Origin: a virus
Virus record (IMG/VR): IMGVR_UViG_3300030333_004669
Coordinates: 1-52,674 of that record
Length of the DNA: 52,674 bases
Direction: 5' to 3' (one strand)
Part shown: positions 5,740-10,802 of the stretch, piece after piece
How positions within the stretch are numbered: position 1 is the stretch's first letter
Layout: the number at the start of each line of letters is the position of its first letter
Notes under the pieces: generated by a model
Told to the model about the DNA's origin: nothing
Database searches by the model: none
The model's input: the letters and a program-made list of their open reading frames with translations, nothing else
Translations under genes and position numbers: made by a program

Positions 5740-6045
5740 GTGACCTTTAAATATATCGCGCTCTTTTAGGTAGTCTGAGAACTTAAAAAACTGGTGTCGC
5801 CGCTTGGGATCGGCATCCAAATCGTTCTTTACCTTAATAATCGCGTTATAAACAATCGTCCTGTCACGATTCCAGAACATCCCGATGATGGATTTCTTTA
5901 TTTGAGCCCGATCTGCGATATACATGCAGACATTTCTGGGCCAAGTGAGGCGTCTTAATCTGGAATTTGATTTGAGTTGCTCTAAATCCTGCTGGAAAAA
6001 TTCGGATGCAGCTTCAGCGAGCACCCTTTGATTGCGTAATTTCAT
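5731..6045 (-). CDS. Stand-alone DnaA domain-IV-like DNA-binding protein
   Basis: A 104-residue protein. Residues about 30-75 (LRRLTWPRNVCMYIADR, then IGMFWNRDRTIVYNAIIKV) match the layout of the C-terminal helix-turn-helix domain IV of the replication initiator DnaA, where the signature GRDHTTV contacts the DnaA box; here it reads NRDRTIV. There is no AAA+ domain, so it cannot act as a full initiator. It may recruit or compete with host DnaA, or mark a phage origin. It is the last gene of the 8271-5731 leftward block and its ATG overlaps the TGA of the gene before it (ATGA). Confidence 0.75.
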   Translation of the reverse strand: MKLRNQRVLAEAASEFFQQDLEQLKSNSRLRRLTWPRNVCMYIADRAQIKKSIIGMFWNRDRTIVYNAIIKVKNDLDADPKRRHQFFKFSDYLKERDIFKGHLI

Positions 6046-6230
6046 TCTGCGGCTGGCTTATTCTTATGCATGGGGCACTTATCGGACAAATAGAAGACTG
6101 GTTTACCGTCTTCCCCGGGCCATCCACGGCCATTTCTGTTATCAGGCACGGGACAAAGGCAGCCTTTACCTACGGCTGCGATGCTTCCCGGTGTTAGTAG
6201 TTCGCTTGGTGACTTTTCTTGCTTTTGCAT
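6042..6230 (-). CDS. Small Cys-containing protein, 62 aa
   Basis: No family recognised. The 62-residue product has three cysteines (KGCLCPVPDNRNG and SDKCPMHKNK), Gly/Pro-rich turns and could bind one metal ion. Its first 65 bp overlap the basic tail of the metallopeptidase gene in another frame. That overlap is long, but no later start gives a sensible product, and its stop is coupled (ATGA) to the DnaA-like gene. Moderately likely to be real. Confidence 0.5.
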   Translation of the reverse strand: MQKQEKSPSELLTPGSIAAVGKGCLCPVPDNRNGRGWPGEDGKPVFYLSDKCPMHKNKPAAE

Positions 6231-6567
6231 TTGTAGATTTTCGCTTCGCTTTCTTCCTTGGGGTTAGCATTGAGGCCATCCACTTGAAGGCATCTGGGTT
6301 ATCAGCCCATACAGCGCATATCCCATTGGTGATTCTGTTGGTGAGGTTCTCCTCATCGGTGGAGTTGATCCCCATTCCGTAGTGCACGGCATGTATGAGC
6401 TCGTGCAGGAAGGTGTTGGCTAGGGCGGTCTTAGGTTGATCCTCGATGATCCAGATGGTTAGCCCTGTAAAGTCGCACCAGCCCAGCTTGTCGCCCCCAG
6501 AATCGTCCTTCCCAGTCCACTTCACCTCGTATTGCAATCCGAGTACATTGACATTAGTGGGGCGCAT
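6166..6567 (-). CDS. Putative zinc metallopeptidase (HExxH)
   Basis: A 133-residue protein with HELIH at residues 55-59 in FLHELIHAVHYGMG, followed about 20 residues later by an Asn/Asp-containing helix (ENLTNRITNGICAVWADNPD) that could supply the third ligand. This is the pattern of small zincin-type peptidase domains found in phages and next to ImmA/SprT-like families. The C-terminal 30 residues are strongly basic (PRKKAKRKSTNAKARKVTKR) and may bind nucleic acid. The ATG overlaps the preceding stop (TAATG). Peptidase fold likely, substrate unknown. Confidence 0.75.
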   Translation of the reverse strand: MRPTNVNVLGLQYEVKWTGKDDSGGDKLGWCDFTGLTIWIIEDQPKTALANTFLHELIHAVHYGMGINSTDEENLTNRITNGICAVWADNPDAFKWMASMLTPRKKAKRKSTNAKARKVTKRTTNTGKHRSRR

Positions 6568-6860
6568 TAGTTGTTCTCAGGTTTCTTGATCCAAGGGAGA
6601 ACGCGGTCATTGCCAAAGCATTCATTGTAAAACTGCTGCAAGGTGACCAGCCTGCCAAGTATGAACGCTGATTCTGGGGATAACATGCGAGTAACCTCAA
6701 TGTAGTTACTGGCTCCGATCTCAATGCTTTTGATTCCCTTAGCTGCAAACTCCTTGCCCAGTATTGAGGTAATACAATCTATCTCACCAAGCAGGTCTTC
6801 CTCGTTGGTTATTTCCAGCGGTTGGTTAGTAACATCGTAGCTATGGCCCCGTAATTGCAT
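6567..6860 (-). CDS. Hypothetical protein, 97 aa
   Basis: No family recognised. A 97-residue acidic protein (EITNEEDLLGEIDCITSILG) with mixed alpha/beta character. Its start overlaps the 3' end of the DUF1599-like gene by 52 bp, and its stop overlaps the start of the metallopeptidase gene (TAATG). It sits in a tightly packed leftward operon of replication or takeover genes. Confidence 0.6.
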   Translation of the reverse strand: MQLRGHSYDVTNQPLEITNEEDLLGEIDCITSILGKEFAAKGIKSIEIGASNYIEVTRMLSPESAFILGRLVTLQQFYNECFGNDRVLPWIKKPENN

Positions 6861-7222
6861 ATATCTATGGCGGTATCTTCTAATGATTCATCTTTTACCT
6901 TCGCCCCTTTGCCTTCCATTTTCTTTTGGGAGAGGTTGAGCAACCGCTGTACTTTATCATTTAACCTTATAGCCACGCCAATGACGTTCATGTCCCTGGA
7001 ATCAGAGAACGCGATGTTCTTTGAACCGTAATCGTGTTGCTTGTTATCAAACAGCTTGCACGCTTTTAGCGCTGTCTTGAGGCGCTCTTGCCCCATCTCT
7101 GTCTTGAGATTTAGCTGTTTCGCTAGAGTTGCCGCTATCTCGTCCTCCCTTCGCACTTGGGAAGGTGTCGAGGTAATCGGCCCAGTCGTCGTCATTCCAG
7201 AACCAAAAGGGAGATCGTTCAT
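6809..7222 (-). CDS. DUF1599-like (nucleotide-modification-associated domain 1) protein
   Basis: The 137-residue protein carries LFDNKQHDYGSKNIAF, then GVAIRLNDKVQRLLNL and finally VKDESLEDTAIDICNYGAIA. That order, with the invariant-looking YG.KN, the R..DK..R and the D.D.C.Y motifs, is the pattern I know from DUF1599/Nmad1 proteins. They are phage and bacterial proteins associated with DNA-base or nucleotide modification and are distantly like all-alpha NTP pyrophosphatases. The ATG overlaps the upstream stop (ATGA). If correct, the phage may carry modified DNA or police its nucleotide pool. Confidence 0.7.
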   Translation of the reverse strand: MNDLPFGSGMTTTGPITSTPSQVRREDEIAATLAKQLNLKTEMGQERLKTALKACKLFDNKQHDYGSKNIAFSDSRDMNVIGVAIRLNDKVQRLLNLSQKKMEGKGAKVKDESLEDTAIDICNYGAIATMLLTNRWK

Positions 7223-7455
7223 GTTTTTGCATTTAAAAATTCATAGTTATCCAACCAAGACCATAGTTTCTGATCCACGACTCGGACATCGTGATCAGGG
7301 CATTCTTGTTTATGGCTTCTTATGGCAGCCGCCAGATCGTTAATGACGGACTGCTTGTGAGCTACGAGGTCTTCCTCATCCATGATGAGGGGTTTCTCTT
7401 TTTTCTTATTGGGAATAATTTGTCCCATACGAATTACTTTAAAATTATCAGGCAT
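7219..7455 (-). CDS. Hypothetical protein, 78 aa
   Basis: No family recognised. The start at 7455 (MPDNFKVIRMGQIIPNKKK...) is preferred to an in-frame start at 7494, because the longer version would be translated from the terminator hairpin at 7462-7514. The product is mostly helical (EEDLVAHKQSVINDLAAAIRSHK). It lies directly downstream of that terminator, so it is either reached by read-through or has its own start signal that I cannot see. Confidence 0.62.
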   Translation of the reverse strand: MPDNFKVIRMGQIIPNKKKEKPLIMDEEDLVAHKQSVINDLAAAIRSHKQECPDHDVRVVDQKLWSWLDNYEFLNAKT

Positions 7456-7461
7456 TGTCTT

Positions 7462-7514
7462 TGGGAAAAAAAATTCCCAGCAACAAGGTGACAAACGGAA
7501 ACCTTGTTACTGGG
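7462..7514 (-). terminator. Rho-independent terminator / attenuator after the SSB gene
   Basis: CCCAG (7476-7480) pairs with CTGGG (7510-7514) and AACAAGG (7482-7488) with CCTTGTT (7502-7508). On the minus strand the stem is followed by AA and eight T (7466-7473). An alternative short hairpin TGGGAA/TTCCCA uses the same T-run. The next ATG is only 7 bp further on, so partial read-through would set expression of 7455-5731. Confidence 0.78.
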
Positions 7515-7596
7515 AAACGAGGGGTTTCAAGGGCGGGAGGAGCTAAGAAATCCCACCGTTCGGAGCTATTACCTCCGACACCATTCCCTCGTAAAT

Positions 7597-8271
7597 TTAG
7601 AAAGGATTACCTTCTCCGCTGTCAGAAGGGGCAACCGAGTGAAGCACTCCGATGTCGCCCACCATCTTCAACTTGGCTTTGGTGGTTCCGTCTTTGGCTT
7701 CGTAGACCTCTGCTGATGGTCGCCCTTGTGCGTAAACCATTGTGTCTGCCGTAAGGGAGTCAGCCTTACCTACGTTGCGCTCTCCAAAACCTACAAAATC
7801 CCAGTAGGTCTTGAATGTTTTGTCGGCATAATCGCCGCTACCTTGTTCTTCAGTTACGATGGTTCCACCGATAAACTGCTTCCCACTTGCCTTGCCAGTG
7901 AGAACATTGATGTCACGAACTAACCTTCCTGCTATAGCTGTATTATTCATATTTATTCTAGTTTCTGCTTTTTTGATTAAAGATGCTCTGACCTTAGCAA
8001 TAGCACTTATTTCAATTTGCTGGACGCGCTGACGGGAAATACCCATATCCTCAGCCACTTGTGACTGGGTTTTTACAGTATTTAAATCGAGTAGCTCCCT
8101 CTCAGTACCACCATACTCCTTTAATAAAGTCCTTCTATTCCTTTGGTCGAGTAAACACCTCAGGCAGATTTCTACTGGTTTTTCTAACGGGGAGAAGTAA
8201 ACGCTCCTGCAAGAAACACATAGGTAGAAACAACCTCTGCCTGACGCACAATTTATTGCATAGTCACACAT
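7597..8271 (-). CDS. SSB-like protein with in-frame Cys-rich, sigma-region-4-like N-terminus
   Basis: One uninterrupted frame of 224 codons. Residues 1-50 hold seven cysteines in CxxC-type pairs (CFYLCVSC, EICLRC), likely a zinc ribbon. Residues about 64-97 (NTVKTQSQVAEDMGISRQRV) match the helix-turn-helix of sigma-70 region 4. From Met108 (ATG at 7950) the sequence MNNTAIAGRLVRDINVLTG onward reads as a single-stranded-DNA-binding OB fold and ends in a GEGNPF tip like SSB tails that recruit partners. SSB may be made from the fused start, from an internal start at 7950, or both; the region before 7950 has only a weak AGAATAA. No stop codon separates the halves. A leftward promoter candidate lies at 8325-8333 and the start codon sits in an ACATTGTG operator-like site. 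Confidence 0.75.
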   Translation of the reverse strand: MCDYAINCASGRGCFYLCVSCRSVYFSPLEKPVEICLRCLLDQRNRRTLLKEYGGTERELLDLNTVKTQSQVAEDMGISRQRVQQIEISAIAKVRASLIKKAETRINMNNTAIAGRLVRDINVLTGKASGKQFIGGTIVTEEQGSGDYADKTFKTYWDFVGFGERNVGKADSLTADTMVYAQGRPSAEVYEAKDGTTKAKLKMVGDIGVLHSVAPSDSGEGNPF

Positions 8272-8280
8272 TGTGCAACA
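8268..8280. promoter_or_regulatory. ACATTGTG site over a start codon
   Basis: ACATTGTGCAACA, matching the sites at 8791-8798 and (inverted) 1919-1926. It covers the ATG of the SSB-fusion gene, suggesting autoregulation. Confidence 0.45.
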
Positions 8281-8564
8281 CTTTTCTTAATCTTTTTTCG
8301 AGATAAATTCGATTTCCTTTGGCGGTTATAACAGCGGGTAAATTAGTAACTGACGGTTAGGTTAAATCAGGTTATCGGGTTTGTTTTTCCGTCCTTTGTC
8401 GGCAACGAGTTTTGGTTACAGCACCCCCTTGGAAATCATATTAATTTCCTTATTTTGTTAATAAGCTCCTTTCCCAATCCTTACCCCCGTTATCCCCGAG
8501 GGTAGGCTAAAACATTATTAATCCTTGGCGTTTTGCCTAGTTTTCTTGGCGTTGCAGGCTGGGA
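8272..8564. other. Intergenic control region, possible origin
   Basis: About 290 AT-rich bp without a gene. GGTTA recurs four times between 8325 and 8373, and CTTGGCGTT occurs at 8524-8532 and 8545-8553, 21 bp (two helix turns) apart, next to AT-rich runs. These are iteron-like, but no DnaA box was found, so an origin is only a possibility. Confidence 0.35.
8325..8333 (-). promoter_or_regulatory. Leftward extended -10 candidate
   Basis: On the minus strand TGTTATAAC (plus GTTATAACA), about 50 bp before the ATG at 8271. No clear -35 box. Confidence 0.4.
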
Positions 8565-8714
8565 TTATTTGGTCTGTTTTTCCTTTCTCGTATAACTGAG
8601 TCTGGCTACAGCAATCATATCCTCAAACGCCGCGTGCAACCGATGTAACGTGCAGGTTTCCCTGCTTGGATATGCCCTTTTTACGGTCTTGGGGGTCGCT
8701 AATGAGTTGATCAC
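8565..8714 (-). CDS. Possible small basic protein, 49 aa
   Basis: A frame from GTG (8714) to TAA (8565) encodes 49 residues, basic and helical (LHRLHAAFEDMIAVARLSYT, then RKEKQTK). It lies about 30 bp downstream of a leftward promoter candidate (8752-8780). No Shine-Dalgarno, and the frame stays open upstream to 8867, so the start is uncertain. I include it because its composition looks coding and it explains the promoter. Confidence 0.38.
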   Translation of the reverse strand: MINSLATPKTVKRAYPSRETCTLHRLHAAFEDMIAVARLSYTRKEKQTK

Positions 8715-8751
8715 GCTAGTGGCCCTACCAAGAAAACCTATGTGCGGGAGA

Positions 8752-8780
8752 GGTATAAATGTGTTATTGCATACTGTCAA
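8752..8780 (-). promoter_or_regulatory. Leftward sigma-70-like promoter
   Basis: On the minus strand TTGACA (8775-8780), 17-bp spacer, TATACC (8752-8757). It overlaps the rightward promoter at 8767-8795. Confidence 0.5.
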
Positions 8781-8819
8781 ACAATTTATTACATTGTGCC
8801 ACAGAGTGGTGCAGCATGT
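8767..8819 (+). promoter_or_regulatory. Rightward promoter with operator-like sequence
   Basis: TTGCAT (8767-8772), 17-bp spacer, TACATT (8790-8795) would start the rightward transcript for 8860 onward. GTCAAACAA-N6-ACATTGT (8776-8797) repeats the element at 1885-1906, and ACATTGTGCCACAGAGTG (8791-8808) closely matches the minus strand of the operator-like repeat at 1900-1926. Confidence 0.5.
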
Positions 8820-8859
8820 TGAGTTTTTTGTTGAGCACAGAGATGAGGAATGGTGGGTG

Positions 8860-9060
8860 ATGAGCAAGAGCAGATCGTTCCCGAATCCAAACCCAGTGGG
8901 GCAGAGGTTCGTGAAGATGGAGTACGGCCCGATTCTGAAGGTGGTTCATCAGACGGAGGAGGAGGCGATCAAGGAGAGGGACTGGCTGGAGGATCACATC
9001 AAGCGGTACGAAATGCGGAAGGCGAAGACCATGAGAAAGAGGCGGCGAGCCACTTCATAA
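8860..9060 (+). CDS. Hypothetical protein, 66 aa
   Basis: No family recognised. A 66-residue charged, helical protein (HQTEEEAIKERDWLEDHIKR) with a very basic C-terminus. A G-rich stretch (GAGGAATGGTGGG) before the ATG could serve for ribosome binding. The +2 frame is also open here, but its product is a Gly/Ser/Asp-rich low-complexity string typical of a shadow frame. First gene of the rightward block. Confidence 0.62.
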   Translation: MSKSRSFPNPNPVGQRFVKMEYGPILKVVHQTEEEAIKERDWLEDHIKRYEMRKAKTMRKRRRATS

Positions 9061-9065
9061 ATTAT

Positions 9066-9782
9066 GTGGCTGCTAGGGTAGGGGCTAAGCCCAGTGTGAT
9101 GAAGGCGGTCTGGGCTGCGATTGTGCAGGAAGCGCCAGCTTACTTACTGGAGGAGCAGCGCAGCATTAACATGGGCTTTGTTGAGTTGACCGCTATCCCG
9201 TACAGGGAGAACTGGAAGCAAATCATGCATGCCAAGTTTCCGAAACTGGTTCCGTCCTTAAAGAAGGTTCCCCGGGAAATGGCTGATGCTTATCTTTTTA
9301 ATGTAGGCTGGGATGCCGAGCTTCTTAATTCAGAGCTTTGTGAGTTCCATAGGAATGGCAGTCATTACGGATGGGCGATTGAAGCCCACGAAAAGAGGCA
9401 ATGGCAGCTAATTTCCTATGAATATGAGAGAAAACAAAGGGAATCACTGGGTGCTGCTCGATACGCATCAAGGTGGATCAAGGTGGTTCGCAAGGCTGCA
9501 AGAAGGATTTTAAAGTATTTTTTAAATTATGTGGCGAAAACGTCTATTCCGTGCGCGGCAGTTCGTGATGGCGGCAACAAAAGGGGCAATTATCTTGTGC
9601 CACACACCCCCAAAGGGAAAGTGCGCCCAACGGCTCCTCAGAACTTTGTTGTTCATGCTGTCAACGATCCGCAAGAAGGAGAAATTAAATCGCCAGAGGG
9701 GGCGACTTTATCTGGCCCGACTAAAAAAGTGCCACCAGTGCCCTTTATTTCATCCGATCCTAAAGACTTGTGGAAGCGCTGA
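9066..9782 (+). CDS. Hypothetical protein, about 238 aa, start uncertain
   Basis: No family recognised. The frame is open from 8850, but coding-like sequence begins about VAARVGAKPSVMKAVW; GTG at 9066 (5 bp after the previous stop) or ATG at 9099 are the likely starts. It contains many aromatic and charged residues (GSHYGWAIEAHEKRQWQLIS) and a basic stretch (RWIKVVRKAARRILKYF). Its last 250 bp overlap a second, cysteine-rich frame (9529-9936). The C-terminal part in this frame is Pro-rich and may be less conserved. Confidence 0.55.
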   Translation: MAARVGAKPSVMKAVWAAIVQEAPAYLLEEQRSINMGFVELTAIPYRENWKQIMHAKFPKLVPSLKKVPREMADAYLFNVGWDAELLNSELCEFHRNGSHYGWAIEAHEKRQWQLISYEYERKQRESLGAARYASRWIKVVRKAARRILKYFLNYVAKTSIPCAAVRDGGNKRGNYLVPHTPKGKVRPTAPQNFVVHAVNDPQEGEIKSPEGATLSGPTKKVPPVPFISSDPKDLWKR

Positions 9783-9936
9783 TACAATAGATGACGGAGG
9801 GGAACCTATGGGTTGCCTTTGCTTTATGCCTTTTAAGGCAAAATTAAATGTAGATTGTTGGTTAAGAGAAAATGAAGACAGATACGGGCCAATCGCCAGA
9901 GAGTACGGATGGGCAGACCCCATCAGAAATAACTAA
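9529..9936 (+). CDS. Cys-rich zinc-binding-type protein overlapping the previous gene
   Basis: The C-terminal half has the layout C-x2-C (KKCHQC), a further Cys in LKTCG, then GCLCFMPFKAKLNVDCW. This spacing is common in small phage proteins of unknown role that probably bind zinc. The first ATG is at 9529; a second at 9655 (MLSTIRKKEKLNRQRG...) would shorten the overlap with the preceding gene from 254 to 128 bp and is the more likely start. Its 3' end overlaps the next gene by 65 bp. An extended -10 box (TGATACAAT) lies inside it at 9780. Confidence 0.58.
   Translation: MWRKRLFRARQFVMAATKGAIILCHTPPKGKCAQRLLRTLLFMLSTIRKKEKLNRQRGRLYLARLKKCHQCPLFHPILKTCGSADTIDDGGEPMGCLCFMPFKAKLNVDCWLRENEDRYGPIAREYGWADPIRNN
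9780..9788 (+). promoter_or_regulatory. Extended -10 candidate TGATACAAT
   Basis: Identical to the box before the capsid gene (31340-31348). It lies inside the Cys-rich gene, about 83 bp before the ATG at 9872. Confidence 0.35.
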
Positions 9937-10396
9937 TCCACCCATTGAGGTAGGCAAAGGAAAGGTTGAACCTGAGAAAATAACATCTCAGGAGATCGAC
10001 GATGCCGCTCGGGAGCTTGGGCTCAAGAAGATCGGGGCCGCTACGATCAAGAGGCTAAGTGACGTTGGGATAGCTGCTGAGCAGTATGGAGCTATCAAGG
10101 TGGCCCTAGGCAGGGTGGTTGTATCTGATGATCGGCTGGATCGGCTCATGGAGGTTGTCCTCGATGTGGCTGAAAATTCAGAGGAGCCCGAGATTCAAAT
10201 CAAAGCAGCGGCAGCGGGTTCTTCTCTTGCTCAACAGATTTCTAAGAACGCTGATCTCGTTTACAGAATGCAGAATGATAAGATGATTCAATCAAGTTCT
10301 GATAAGAGAAAGTTTCAATCTTTTGGCCCAGATCATGTGGTTGTCCCGGTGCAATCCAACGTGCAGGTCAATTTGTCGAAAGACGAGGAAAGCTGA
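9872..10396 (+). CDS. Hypothetical protein, 174 aa; terminase-small candidate
   Basis: A helical, acidic protein with a disordered N-terminus (SPESTDGQTPSEITNPP), a middle segment DDAARELGLKKIGAATIKRL that could be a helix-turn-helix, and a helical region (RLDRLMEVVLDVAENSEEPE). Size, domain order and position before structural genes would suit a small terminase subunit, but the large subunit is 15 kb away on the other strand, so this is a guess. AAGAG precedes the ATG. Its TGA is part of the next promoter box (TGATAAAAT). Confidence 0.6.
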   Translation: MKTDTGQSPESTDGQTPSEITNPPIEVGKGKVEPEKITSQEIDDAARELGLKKIGAATIKRLSDVGIAAEQYGAIKVALGRVVVSDDRLDRLMEVVLDVAENSEEPEIQIKAAAAGSSLAQQISKNADLVYRMQNDKMIQSSSDKRKFQSFGPDHVVVPVQSNVQVNLSKDEES

Positions 10397-10402
10397 TAAA
10401 AT
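10394..10402 (+). promoter_or_regulatory. Extended -10 promoter, 9 bp before ATG
   Basis: TGATAAAAT, then nine bases, then ATG at 10412. A weak TTGTCG lies 18 bp upstream of TAAAAT. No Shine-Dalgarno. Confidence 0.55.
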
Positions 10403-10411
10403 GCCGCTGAT

Positions 10412-10798
10412 ATGGCGGTTAATGGAACCCGACGCTTAGGGCGGTCAGACAGGCTGACACCAGATCAGAGGGAGAGGATAACAAGTAACTTGGTTAAGGA
10501 TGAAGATTCCTTAACGAGTGACAGCCCTCATCATGTGCCTACCCAGCAATCAGTGAAGCACTATGTGGATAATAAATATTCCCAGCTTCGCTACACTCAC
10601 ACCCAATCCACCTCCGCTAACCCTTGGTCAATCACGCACAACCTTGGGTACTATCCTGACGTTACGATAATGAAGTCTGTAATTGGCGGGGGATCAGATG
10701 ACTACGAGGAGGTAGAGGCTCACATTCAGCACAACAGCGTGAACGATTTAACAATAAACTTATCTGGAGCAACATCAGGTAAGGCACTTATGAGATAA
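10412..10798 (+). CDS. Short tail-fibre-tip-like protein
   Basis: The 128-residue protein ends in a pattern common at the tips of phage fibres and baseplate proteins: YTHTQSTSANPWSITHNLGY, then PDVTIM and a closing beta strand (LTINLSGATSGKALMR). The N-terminus has TPTQQ/YVDNKYSQL, a short helical linker typical of trimeric fibres. With the two following genes it makes three consecutive fibre-tip proteins. Transcription probably starts a few bases before the ATG from the box at 10394-10402. Confidence 0.68.
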   Translation: MAVNGTRRLGRSDRLTPDQRERITSNLVKDEDSLTSDSPHHVPTQQSVKHYVDNKYSQLRYTHTQSTSANPWSITHNLGYYPDVTIMKSVIGGGSDDYEEVEAHIQHNSVNDLTINLSGATSGKALMR

Positions 10799-10802
10799 CA
10801 TC

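Noticed and set aside
7960-7985. Programmed -1 frameshift at the run of six A before the SSB part
   Set aside because: The two halves are already in one frame, so no shift is needed, and the heptamer is not in the required phase.
8272-8860. tRNA gene in the divergent region
   Set aside because: No cloverleaf or CCA-end arrangement could be found by eye.
8565-8867. Full 100-codon minus-strand ORF
   Set aside because: The N-terminal half would cross both promoter candidates and the rightward gene start; only the 49-codon 3' part looks coding.
8850-9065. N-terminal extension of the gene ending at 9782
   Set aside because: The extension encodes a Gly/Ser/Asp-rich low-complexity string and overlaps the better gene 8860-9060.
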